The notes beneath the pieces were generated by a model. The model was not told where the DNA came from. It was given only the letters and a program-made list of their open reading frames with translations, and made no database searches. Position numbers and translations under genes: made by a program. Source: an uncultured Eubacteriales bacterium (GTDB lineage: Bacteria; Bacillota; Clostridia; UBA1381; UMGS1253). Taken from it: a stretch of DNA of 9,221 nt. This document shows, piece by piece, positions 1 to 6,617 of the stretch. How positions within the stretch are numbered: the stretch's first letter is position 1; each line of letters starts with the position of its first letter. The DNA lies in contig URQR01000075.1 of assembly GCA_900550065.1 (NCBI GenBank), positions 1 to 9,221 on the forward strand, written 5' to 3'.

Positions 1-1280
1 AGTCGCTGCACACGACGGTAATCGGCCCGTACGGCCGCCCGCTCGAAATACAGATTCGGACATGGGAAATGCATACTGTTGCGGAGAAGGGTATTGCTGC
101 GCACTGGAAATATAAAGAGGGCGTTACCTCCGATTCGGAGTCGGATTCTAAGCTCGCATGGGTGCGCCAGCTTTTGGAAATGCAGAAAGAGACGATGGAC
201 GAGGACGATTTTATGCGGACGCTTAAAATCGACCTGTTTGCTGACGAGGTATTTGTATTTACGCCGAAAGGCGACGTGATAAACCTTCCGGTCGGTGCAA
301 CGCCGATTGACTTTGCGTTTGCAATTCACTCAGCCGTTGGTTGTAAAATGATGGGCGCAAAGGTTAACTCGAAAATTGTGCCAATTGATCATCAGCTTCA
401 AAACGGCGATATCGTCGAGGTTCTGACCTCCGCGTCCGTGCACGGACCGAGCCGCGATTGGCTCAAAATTGTAAAAACGTCACAAGCACGCAATAAAATC
501 AATCAATGGTTCAAAAAGGAACGGCGCGACGAGAATATTGTCCGCGGTAAAGATTTACTTGAAAAGGAATTAAAGCGCCACAGCCTGTCGTTTAGCCAGC
601 TGTTTCGCGAAGAGTGGGTTTCACCTTTGCTCAAGCGCTATACGCTCAATTCCTTAGATGACCTTTATGCTTCTATCGGCTACGGCGGCCTTACGGCACA
701 AAAAGTTGTCATCCGCCTACGCGACGAATACCTAAAAGTCGCGAAGCTGGAAAAAGAGGAAGTGCATAAACAGTTCCCGCCGGAGATTGACTACAGCGAG
801 TCGAAGTCGACGAAAACCTCGTCGAACGGTATCGTTGTGCATGGGATTGACAACTGTCTTGTGCGGCTATCGAAGTGCTGTACGCCTGTGCCGGGCGACG
901 ACATTATCGGATTTATCACGCGCGGACGCGGCGTATCCGTCCACCGGCGCGACTGTCCCAATATTTCGCCGCAATCACTCTCCGAGGAGGATTTAAACCG
1001 CTTTATCGGCGTTTCGTGGGAGACGAGCAAGCCGGCGGGCGAATATCTGAGCGAGCTGCAAATTGAAGCGGACGACAGGACAGGCCTGCTTGCTGAAATC
1101 ACGGTTGCAATCACGGAAACAAAATCGCCTATCCGTTCCTTTAATGCGCGTACCGTCAAGGGCAACGTCGCAATCGTCAACGTCACGGTAGAAATTACGA
1201 GCACGAGTCAACTCGAGGCTATTATGAAAAAGGTGCGTAACCTAAAGGGTGTATATGATGTGACGCGGTGTACACAATAA
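1..1280 (+). CDS. relA: RelA/SpoT family (p)ppGpp synthetase/hydrolase, 5'-truncated by window edge
   Basis: Bifunctional-type stringent response enzyme that makes and/or degrades (p)ppGpp. Only the C-terminal part is present. The reading frame is open from base 3 with no start codon, and the first codons read SLHTTVIGPYGRPLEIQIRT, the end of the RelA synthetase domain, followed by MHTVAEKGIAAHWKYKEG. After it come a TGS domain (about 245-430, DLFADEVFVFTPKGDVINLP), a helical linker, the conserved CC/zinc-finger-like region with the Cys-Cys pair at 876-881 and HRRDCPN (about 942-962), and a C-terminal ACT domain (about 1050-1280). This is the full regulatory half of a long RelA/SpoT homologue. 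Hydrolase competence cannot be judged because the HD domain lies outside the window. The stop is TAA at 1278-1280. It is probably the first visible gene of the plus-strand operon. Confidence 0.97.
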   Translation, partial: SLHTTVIGPYGRPLEIQIRTWEMHTVAEKGIAAHWKYKEGVTSDSESDSKLAWVRQLLEMQKETMDEDDFMRTLKIDLFADEVFVFTPKGDVINLPVGATPIDFAFAIHSAVGCKMMGAKVNSKIVPIDHQLQNGDIVEVLTSASVHGPSRDWLKIVKTSQARNKINQWFKKERRDENIVRGKDLLEKELKRHSLSFSQLFREEWVSPLLKRYTLNSLDDLYASIGYGGLTAQKVVIRLRDEYLKVAKLEKEEVHKQFPPEIDYSESKSTKTSSNGIVVHGIDNCLVRLSKCCTPVPGDDIIGFITRGRGVSVHRRDCPNISPQSLSEEDLNRFIGVSWETSKPAGEYLSELQIEADDRTGLLAEITVAITETKSPIRSFNARTVKGNVAIVNVTVEITSTSQLEAIMKKVRNLKGVYDVTRCTQ

Positions 1281-1285
1281 AAAAT

Positions 1286-1290
1286 GGGAG
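1286..1290 (+). promoter_or_regulatory. Shine-Dalgarno GGGAG deciding the start of the P-loop kinase
   Basis: GGGAG sits 3 nt from the ATG at 1294 but 9 nt from the in-frame ATG at 1300, which favours the second ATG as the initiation codon. Confidence 0.6.
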
Positions 1291-1299
1291 TATATGCAT

Positions 1300-1809
1300 A
1301 TGCAGCGGATTTTAATCATCGGCGGAAACGGCAGCGGGAAAACAACACTTGCGAGGGAATTGGCGCAAAAGCTGCAATTGCCATTGGTGCACCTTGACGT
1401 TTTGTACTGGCGCGACAACTGGCAGAGTGCGCCGGATGCGGAATTTCAGGCCTTGCTGCGCGCAGAGCTGCAAAAACCGCGCTGGATTATTGACGGAAAC
1501 ATAGCGTCTACCCTCCCCCTTCGGCTCACGTACTGTGACACGGTGATATTTTTAGATTTTTCGCGTCTACGCTGCCTTTGCGGTGCGGTTTGGCGCGTGA
1601 TACAAAACTACGGTAAAAGCCGGCCCGATATGGGCGGAAACTGTCCTGAACGCTTTGACCAATCGCATTTGACGTTTTTCAAAACCGTTTGGAATTTTAA
1701 TAAAAACAACCGGGCACGCTACTATAAAATGATAGACAATGTGCCGGAGGTACGGTGTATCGTGCTCAAAAGCCGCAGGCAGGTAAAGGCCTTTTTGCGG
1801 CAGGCATAA
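1300..1809 (+). CDS. FlaR/adenylate-kinase-like P-loop kinase ('topology modulation' family)
   Basis: A 169-residue small P-loop kinase. The Walker A motif GGNGSGKTT lies at residues 8-16, right after the first beta strand. It is followed by the family's HLDVLYW segment (about 33-39), WIIDGN (64-69), DTVIFLDFSRLRCL (about 81-94) and RPDMGGNCPERFD (about 109-121). This pattern is typical of the FlaR/'DNA topology modulation protein' group, which is related to adenylate and shikimate kinases; the true substrate is unknown. An in-frame ATG at 1294 would give two extra residues. I prefer 1300 because GGGAG at 1286-1290 then has a 9-nt spacer rather than 3. It begins 19 nt after relA, and the next gene starts 20 nt after its stop, so it probably belongs to the operon. 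Confidence 0.85.
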   Translation: MQRILIIGGNGSGKTTLARELAQKLQLPLVHLDVLYWRDNWQSAPDAEFQALLRAELQKPRWIIDGNIASTLPLRLTYCDTVIFLDFSRLRCLCGAVWRVIQNYGKSRPDMGGNCPERFDQSHLTFFKTVWNFNKNNRARYYKMIDNVPEVRCIVLKSRRQVKAFLRQA

Positions 1810-1817
1810 ACAATGAA

Positions 1818-1823
1818 AAGGAG
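1818..1823 (+). promoter_or_regulatory. Shine-Dalgarno AAGGAG deciding the start of the MBL hydrolase
   Basis: AAGGAG with a 6-nt spacer to the ATG at 1830. The open frame extends 25 codons further upstream into the previous gene, but no comparable ribosome binding site precedes the upstream ATG at 1755. Confidence 0.8.
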
Positions 1824-1829
1824 AAGCCT

Positions 1830-2477
1830 ATGTTTTTTAAAATGTTAAACTTGGGAAACATGGATAACAACTGCTATATTTTAGGCGACGACAAATCGAA
1901 GCACGCTCTATTGATTGACGCGCCTGCGGAGGCGGGCGCAGTGTTAGACGTGCTCGAAGAAGAGGGCTTAAAGCTCAAATTTATCCTTTTGACGCACTGT
2001 CACTACGACCATATCGGCGCGCTCGACGAGCTGTGCGAGGCGACAGGCGCAGAGGTGATGATCCACGCATTTGAGATGGACGGCATAAACGACCCGACGG
2101 TGAATCTCGCGCTTTACGCGGGCGCACCGTCGCCGCAGACAGCCGCAGCGAAGGATTTGGTCGACGGCGATAACATTACGCTCGGCGACATTGAGCTAAA
2201 AGTGCTCTATACGCCGGGGCATACGGTCGGCAGCGTGTGCTACTACACCGATGGGATGCTCTTTAGCGGCGATACGCTGTTTTTAAAAGACGTCGGGCGG
2301 TGCGATTTACCGGGCGGCGACTATAAAATTATCAAGCAGTCGATTAAAAAGCAGCTCTATACCCTGCCCGACGACACGGACGTCTACCCCGGGCACGGGC
2401 GTGCAACAACGATTGGCTACGAAAAAACGCACAATAACTATGTGCAGCAGGATTGGGAATACGAATATGACGATTAA
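1830..2477 (+). CDS. Metallo-beta-lactamase-fold hydrolase, glyoxalase II-like
   Basis: A 215-residue single-domain MBL-fold hydrolase. The metal-binding signature is complete: THCHYDH gives H56, H58, D60 and H61. H131 follows in TPGHT, D148 in FSGDTLF and H189 in YPGHG, the ligand set of a binuclear (usually Zn) site. GRCDLPGGD (157-164) is typical of the small YcbL/GloB-like clade, which hydrolyses thioesters such as S-lactoylglutathione or related substrates; the actual substrate here is inferred only. There is no signal peptide, so it should be cytoplasmic. The start at 1830 is chosen from the AAGGAG at 1818-1823. In many Clostridia a gene of this type sits between relA and hemZ, as here. 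Its 3' end overlaps hemZ by 11 nt, suggesting translational coupling. Confidence 0.93.
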   Translation: MFFKMLNLGNMDNNCYILGDDKSKHALLIDAPAEAGAVLDVLEEEGLKLKFILLTHCHYDHIGALDELCEATGAEVMIHAFEMDGINDPTVNLALYAGAPSPQTAAAKDLVDGDNITLGDIELKVLYTPGHTVGSVCYYTDGMLFSGDTLFLKDVGRCDLPGGDYKIIKQSIKKQLYTLPDDTDVYPGHGRATTIGYEKTHNNYVQQDWEYEYDD

Positions 2478-3918
2478 TACAATAGGCCACGACCTGCACT
2501 ACAACGTGTGGCTCGTGGCAAAACTGTTTTTTGACGAGAATGAAGCGGTCACGATTACTTCAAAGGCCGCCTACAGTGCGGAAGCGATTCATGCCGAGGC
2601 AGTCATTGACTGCGACGGGCGGCGGGAAACGGCGACGCATATGGTGACGTGCGGCCAAAATGCGGACGAACACGAGAAAAAGCGGCTGACCTCCGCCGTG
2701 TGCGGGATGGCGCTGTATTGTGCGGCACAGAGGCTGCGTCCGCGGCGGCTGCCGTGGGGCGTGATGACGGGGATCCGCCCGGCAAAGCCGATTCGGCAAT
2801 TGCTTTGTGCAGGAACGCCGGAGGAGAAGATTCTTTCATATATGCAAAATCTATACGGTGCGAGTGAGCAGAAGCTGCGCCTTGCACTTGAAGTGGCGAA
2901 AAACGAGCTGTCGCTCATCGCACAAAACGGCAAAGACGACATCGGGCTCTATATCGGTATCCCTTTTTGTCCGACGCGGTGTCTATACTGTTCGTTTGTT
3001 TCGACCGACCTGCGGCGCACGAAAAAATATGTGCCGGAGTATCTGCGCCTGCTCGCGCAGGAGATTGCGCACAGCGCACGCCTTACAAGAGCGACCGGAA
3101 AACGGGTGCAGAGCATCTATATCGGCGGCGGTACGCCGACCTCGATTATGGCGGAGGAGCTCGACTTCCTGCTCGGAGAAGTGTCGCGCCATTTTGACAC
3201 AAATGAATTATACGAATACTGTGTTGAGGCGGGCCGCCCCGATACGATTACTTATGAAAAGCTACAGGTTTTAAAGCGTCACGGCGTGACGCGCATCAGT
3301 ATCAATCCGCAGACAATGCATGCGAGCACGCTTCAACTTATTGGGCGCAGCCATACGCCGGAGGACATCGAAACGGCGTTTTCGCTTGCGCGGCGCGTCG
3401 GTTTTGACACAATCAACGCCGATTTGATTGCCGGGCTGCCCGGCGAAACAGAGGCCGATTTTCAGCAGACGCTATGCGCCATTGACCGCTACGAGCCGGA
3501 AAATATTACGGTACATACCATGTCCATCAAGCGCGGCAGCGCGCTGCATGAGAGTTTATCGGACTACGACCTTACAAACCCTAATACGGTATATAATATG
3601 CTCGACCTGTCGCAGGAATTTATGGCAAAAACAGGCCGCGCGCCGTACTATCTCTATCGGCAGAAAAACATGCTCGGCAACCTTGAAAACGTAGGCTACA
3701 GCCGCGCGGGGCATGAGAGCATCTATAACGTGAATATAATGGAAGAAGTACAAAGTATCCTCGCGCTTGGGTGCGGCGGCTCGTCAAAGGCAGTCGACAG
3801 CACCGGCGAGCGAATTGAGCGCGTCTATAATTTTAAAGCGCCGATTGAATATATCCAGCGGTTTGATGAAATACTGGCTAAGAAGGACGAATTTTTTAGC
3901 CTTTTAAGCAGCGTATAA
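2467..3918 (+). CDS. hemZ: Coproporphyrinogen III oxidase-like radical SAM enzyme HemZ
   Basis: A 483-residue radical SAM protein of the HemN/HemW/HemZ superfamily. The cluster motif CPTRCLYC supplies C168, C172 and C175 (CX3CX2C) for a [4Fe-4S] cluster. GGGTPTS lies at 220-226, VEAGRPDT at 253-260, RISINPQT at 276-283 and LIAGLPGE at 320-327. The HemZ-type markers are GVMTGIRPAK (98-107) ahead of the SAM domain, and YYLYRQKNMLGNLENVGYS (394-412) plus ALGCGGSSK (433-441) in the C-terminal part; these resemble Bacillus subtilis HemZ closely. The annotated role is oxygen-independent oxidation in the late coproporphyrin branch, but in organisms lacking the rest of heme synthesis the true role is uncertain. 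The ATG at 2467 lies inside the end of the MBL gene. Its ribosome site is weak (AGGA at 2449-2452 or GGGA at 2455-2458), consistent with coupling to upstream translation. The upstream in-frame ATG at 2401 would add 22 unlikely residues. Confidence 0.93.
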   Translation: MTINTIGHDLHYNVWLVAKLFFDENEAVTITSKAAYSAEAIHAEAVIDCDGRRETATHMVTCGQNADEHEKKRLTSAVCGMALYCAAQRLRPRRLPWGVMTGIRPAKPIRQLLCAGTPEEKILSYMQNLYGASEQKLRLALEVAKNELSLIAQNGKDDIGLYIGIPFCPTRCLYCSFVSTDLRRTKKYVPEYLRLLAQEIAHSARLTRATGKRVQSIYIGGGTPTSIMAEELDFLLGEVSRHFDTNELYEYCVEAGRPDTITYEKLQVLKRHGVTRISINPQTMHASTLQLIGRSHTPEDIETAFSLARRVGFDTINADLIAGLPGETEADFQQTLCAIDRYEPENITVHTMSIKRGSALHESLSDYDLTNPNTVYNMLDLSQEFMAKTGRAPYYLYRQKNMLGNLENVGYSRAGHESIYNVNIMEEVQSILALGCGGSSKAVDSTGERIERVYNFKAPIEYIQRFDEILAKKDEFFSLLSSV

Positions 3919-3921
3919 AAC

Positions 3922-3933
3922 CGCCGCGCGGCG
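3922..3933 (+). repeat. Short GC palindrome between hemZ and the kinase gene
   Basis: CGCCGCGCGGCG is a perfect 12-bp palindrome, 3 nt after the hemZ stop and just upstream of the AAGGAG at 3936-3941. There is no T-run after it, so it is not an intrinsic terminator. It could modestly influence mRNA stability or access to the ribosome site. Confidence 0.4.
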
Positions 3934-3947
3934 AAAAGGAGACTGTT

Positions 3948-5570
3948 ATGATTTATATTAACGGAACCGAATACACATACCAGCCGAATCAGCCAATTGA
4001 AGCCTATACTCACGCGCCGTATGCGGTATGCGCGCTCGTCAACAATGCGGTATACCCGCTTGATACCGTACCAAAGGACGGTGTGACAATCCAATTACTT
4101 ACTGTAAACAGCCGCGGCGGCTTTTTTTGCTACCGGCAGACGCTGCTGCTAATGTTTTTAACCGCTGTGCGCGGCGTGTTCGGTAAAACGCGGTGCACGG
4201 TTCGTCACTCGATTGGGAAAACGACCTACTGCGAGGTCGATTTGCCGCCCGCTTTGCGTCCCGGCGCGGACAAAAAAATTCTTTCGTATATGCAAAAGCT
4301 GCACGAAAAAAACTGTCCCATCACACGTAAAGCGTGTACGCCGCAGGAGGCGGAGGCGATTTTTATGCAGGAGGGCGACACAACCAGCGCGGACGCAATG
4401 CGCTGTATCGGGCGCGAACACGTTAATCTCTACCAAATTGAGGACGGATACTTCCACTTTTCCGGCACGCTGGCGACGAATACGGGCTGTATCGGCAAAT
4501 TTGACCTCAAAAAGCATAAAAACGGCTTTCTATTAGGCTATCCGAACCACGAGTCGGGCGGGAAAATCCCCCCATTTGACAGCGCGCCCCAGCTCTCGAA
4601 AATGATTGAGCAATATTCGCTGTGGGAGGACGTTCTGTCAATCAAAAACGTTTCCGATTTAAACTATCATATTCAAAACGCGAACGGATTCGATATGATT
4701 TTGATGCAGGAGGGGCTGCATGAGAAAGAAATTGCCGACATCGCCGACCAAATCAAGGCGCAGACGCCCGACGTAAAGGTTGTGCTGATTACGGGGCCGT
4801 CGTCGTCGGGTAAGACGACATTTGCGGGCAAGCTTGGTATCCAGCTTCGCATCAATTCGCTCACGCCGATCAAAATTTCGCTCGACGACTACTACTTAAA
4901 CGTCGAGGACGCGCTGCGACACGAGGACGGCTCGTTTAACTTTGAAGACCTTGAGTCAATCGACTACCAGCTTTTTAACGAGCATCTTGCCGCGCTGATT
5001 GACGGAAAAGAGGTCGAAACGCCTCTGTTTAGCTTTGAGCAAGGACGCCGCCTCCCTACCGGGCAAAAAATCCGCCTTACAAAAGGGCAGGTACTGCTTG
5101 TCGAAGGGATTCATGCACTCAATGAAAAGTTAACCGACGCGGTAAGCGATAAAAATAAATTTAAAATCTATGTCTCGCCGATTACCGACCTGAGCTTTGA
5201 CAGCTATAACCCAATTTCGCCGACCGACACGCGGCTGATTCGGCGGCTTGTGCGCGACTACAGCTTCCGCTTCAGTTCGGCACAAAACACGTTTGACTTG
5301 TGGCCGTCGGTACAAAAGGGCGAGGTAAAAAACATTTTCCCGTGCGAGAAAAACGCCGACGTGGTCTTTAACTCTACCATTATTTACGAGTTTTGCGTCT
5401 TTAAACGCTATGCTGAGCCGATACTGCGTGACGTAGCGCGCAGCAGCCAGCACTATGCGCTTGCGCAGCGCCTACTCGAGATTTTGTCGTACTTCCGCGT
5501 AATGGACGACTATAAAATTCCGTCTACGTCTCTGATGCGCGAGTTTATCGGCGGCAGTATTTTTGGATAA
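3948..5570 (+). CDS. Uridine kinase-like nucleoside kinase with ThrRS-type N-terminal domains
   Basis: A 540-residue two-part protein. The C-terminal half (about 275-540) is a phosphoribulokinase/uridine kinase-type P-loop domain: Walker A GPSSSGKTT (283-291), SLDDYY (311-316), which carries the expected substrate-side Asp, ETPLFSFEQGRR (357-368) for the nucleoside-binding region, and LLVEGIHALN (383-392) as Walker-B-like. The N-terminal half begins with a TGS-like segment (1-55). It continues with a stretch resembling the threonyl-tRNA synthetase second additional domain, for example ILSYMQKLHEKNCPITRKAC followed by EAEAIF (about 111-139). The editing-site His pair of ThrRS is not seen where it would be expected (YRQTLLLMFLTAV). 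By family analogy it should phosphorylate a nucleoside, with the N-terminal half possibly a binding or regulatory module. AAGGAG at 3936-3941 with a 6-nt spacer supports the start. Confidence 0.88.
   Translation: MIYINGTEYTYQPNQPIEAYTHAPYAVCALVNNAVYPLDTVPKDGVTIQLLTVNSRGGFFCYRQTLLLMFLTAVRGVFGKTRCTVRHSIGKTTYCEVDLPPALRPGADKKILSYMQKLHEKNCPITRKACTPQEAEAIFMQEGDTTSADAMRCIGREHVNLYQIEDGYFHFSGTLATNTGCIGKFDLKKHKNGFLLGYPNHESGGKIPPFDSAPQLSKMIEQYSLWEDVLSIKNVSDLNYHIQNANGFDMILMQEGLHEKEIADIADQIKAQTPDVKVVLITGPSSSGKTTFAGKLGIQLRINSLTPIKISLDDYYLNVEDALRHEDGSFNFEDLESIDYQLFNEHLAALIDGKEVETPLFSFEQGRRLPTGQKIRLTKGQVLLVEGIHALNEKLTDAVSDKNKFKIYVSPITDLSFDSYNPISPTDTRLIRRLVRDYSFRFSSAQNTFDLWPSVQKGEVKNIFPCEKNADVVFNSTIIYEFCVFKRYAEPILRDVARSSQHYALAQRLLEILSYFRVMDDYKIPSTSLMREFIGGSIFG
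4110..4128 (+). other. Terminator-like hairpin with T7 tract inside the kinase gene
   Basis: AGCCG-CGG-CGGCT (4110-4122) forms a 5-bp GC-rich stem with a 3-nt loop, running directly into seven T residues (4122-4128), about 165 nt into the coding region. The form is that of a weak intrinsic terminator, and the T7 tract is also a possible polymerase slippage site. The family-like sequence continues in the same frame on both sides, so this is not a frameshift. Confidence 0.3.
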
Positions 5571-5575
5571 GGAGG
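5569..5575 (+). promoter_or_regulatory. Shine-Dalgarno AAGGAGG deciding the start of the DUF1848 gene
   Basis: AAGGAGG overlaps the stop codon of the kinase gene and sits 8 nt before the ATG at 5584. The alternative in-frame ATG at 5563 lies upstream of this site and inside the kinase gene, so 5584 is the start. Confidence 0.85.
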
Positions 5576-5583
5576 ATCACCAT

Positions 5584-6546
5584 ATGATTCTTTCCGCCTC
5601 GCGCCGCACGGACATCCCGTGCTATTACGGAGCTTGGCTGCTTAATCGCCTGAAGGCGGGGTATGCGCTCATGCGCAATCCCATGAACCACGCGCAGCTC
5701 AGCCGTGTTCCGCTCACGCCCGACATCGTGGACTGTATTGTTTTTTGGACAAAGGACGCACAAAATTTTTTGCAATATCTGCCGGAAATAGACAAGATGG
5801 GCTACCAATACTACTTTCAGTTTACGCTCACGCCGTACGGCCGTGACATAGAACCAAACCTGCGCCCAAAAGAAGATATTATTAAAACATTTATCGAACT
5901 GAGCAAAAAAATCGGAAAAGCGCGCGTCTTATGGCGCTACGACCCAATTATTGTGAATGATACATTAACGACTGACTACCACATCGCACAGTTCACACGG
6001 CTGTGCGGCCTTCTGTCGCCGTACACAACCCGCGTGACAATCAGCTTTGTTGACACATACCAAAAGCTGCGTACACCCGCCGTTCGTGCGCTGACACAGG
6101 AAGAAATTACCGCGCTGGCGAAACAATTTGGTAAAATTGCCGCAGCGCATGGACTTACTATTGGTACGTGCTGTGAGGCGGCGGATCTATCCGCGTATGG
6201 CATTGGCCACGCATACTGTATTGATCAAGCATTAATCGAGCAGCTCTGCGACTGTTCACTTGATGTGCGCGCGGATAAAAACCAACGCGGCGGATGCGGC
6301 TGTGTCCAAAGCGTCGATATCGGCGCGTACAACACCTGTCCGAATGGGTGCGTGTACTGTTACGCAAACAATAGCGCAGAGTCAGCCGCAGCCAACCATC
6401 AAAAACATAATCCAGCCGGCGCGCTGCTTATCGGAACAGTGCGTGAAGACGAAAAAATATCGGTGCGAAAGGCTGTTTCGCACCGACAAACACAACGCAG
6501 TATCTTTAATAAGGGGCATAGCCCCGTCATTCAACGTTTTCAGTAG
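5584..6546 (+). CDS. DUF1848 domain-containing protein with C-terminal CX3CX2C cluster
   Basis: A 320-residue protein of uncharacterised family DUF1848. Diagnostic stretches are MILSASRRTDIP at the N-terminus, RNPMNHAQLSRVPL (31-44), VDCIVFWTKDAQNF (49-62), YYFQFTLTPYG (76-86) and RVLWRYDPI (114-122). The C-terminal block has GGCGCVQSVDIGAYNTCPNG followed by CVYCYAN. C252, C256 and C259 form a CX3CX2C pattern like a radical SAM cluster, and C238/C240 and the pair C196/C197 are further Cys. An iron-sulfur cluster is a reasonable inference, but the reaction is unknown. The usual family end appears to be reached near residue 308 (QTQRSIF). The last 12 residues (NKGHSPVIQRFQ) are read through hairpin sequences at 6513-6569, and the TAG at 6544-6546 lies inside one of them. 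It is the last gene of the plus-strand run. Confidence 0.88.
   Translation: MILSASRRTDIPCYYGAWLLNRLKAGYALMRNPMNHAQLSRVPLTPDIVDCIVFWTKDAQNFLQYLPEIDKMGYQYYFQFTLTPYGRDIEPNLRPKEDIIKTFIELSKKIGKARVLWRYDPIIVNDTLTTDYHIAQFTRLCGLLSPYTTRVTISFVDTYQKLRTPAVRALTQEEITALAKQFGKIAAAHGLTIGTCCEAADLSAYGIGHAYCIDQALIEQLCDCSLDVRADKNQRGGCGCVQSVDIGAYNTCPNGCVYCYANNSAESAAANHQKHNPAGALLIGTVREDEKISVRKAVSHRQTQRSIFNKGHSPVIQRFQ
6460..6486. repeat. 11-bp perfect hairpin in the 3' end of the DUF1848 gene
   Basis: TCGGTGCGAAA (6460-6470) and its exact reverse complement TTTCGCACCGA (6476-6486) flank a 5-nt loop GGCTG. It lies within coding sequence and is the first of four inverted repeats in about 155 bp. Confidence 0.75.
6513..6525. 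repeat. GGGGC-ATA-GCCCC hairpin
   Basis: A perfect 5-bp GC stem with 3-nt loop, coding for part of the DUF1848 tail. It has the same GGGGC-NNN-GCCCC layout as the hairpin at 8217-8229 in the rex leader. Confidence 0.6.
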
Positions 6547-6569
6547 GGGATTATATCCCCTACTGAAAA
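6537..6569. repeat. 15-bp perfect inverted repeat spanning the DUF1848 stop codon
   Basis: The left arm TTTTCAGTAGGGGAT (6537-6551) and right arm ATCCCCTACTGAAAA (6555-6569) are exact reverse complements around a TAT loop. The A/T-rich outer ends let it act weakly in either direction, but neither strand has the classic GC-stem-then-U-tract form. It could serve as an mRNA 3'-end stabiliser or belong to a small palindromic repeat element. Confidence 0.75.
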
Positions 6570-6614
6570 AATTAAGCAAAACTCCCCCGCCGATATGGCG
6601 GGTTTTGCTTAATT
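6570..6614. terminator. Bidirectional intrinsic terminator between convergent operons
   Basis: A GC-rich core CCCGCC (6586-6591), loop GATAT, GGCGGG (6597-6602) is nested in an outer 12-bp repeat, AATTAAGCAAAA (6570-6581) with TTTTGCTTAATT (6603-6614), leaving a 4-nt bulge (6582-6585). On the plus strand the core stem is followed at once by TTTTGCTTAATTT. On the minus strand it is followed by GGAG, TTTTGCTTAA and then a run of six T. It sits exactly where the plus-strand run (stop 6546) and the minus-strand run (stop 6618) meet, so it probably ends both transcripts. Confidence 0.85.
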
Positions 6615-6617
6615 TGG

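Noticed and set aside
791..1204. 137-codon minus-strand open frame inside relA
   Set aside because: It lies fully antisense to conserved RelA CC/ACT-domain sequence, so it is a shadow of the real codons.
2589..2942. Several antisense and alternate-frame open frames in hemZ
   Set aside because: They are Arg/Pro/Ser-rich shadows of a GC-rich, highly conserved gene, with no start signals of their own.
3948..4140. Frameshift in the kinase gene at the T7 run
   Set aside because: The sequence on both sides stays in one frame and agrees with a TGS/ThrRS-like N-terminus, so the gene is intact.
4158..4517. 119-codon minus-strand open frame inside the kinase gene
   Set aside because: It is antisense to a frame with consistent family-like sequence, and no ribosome site or domain is apparent.
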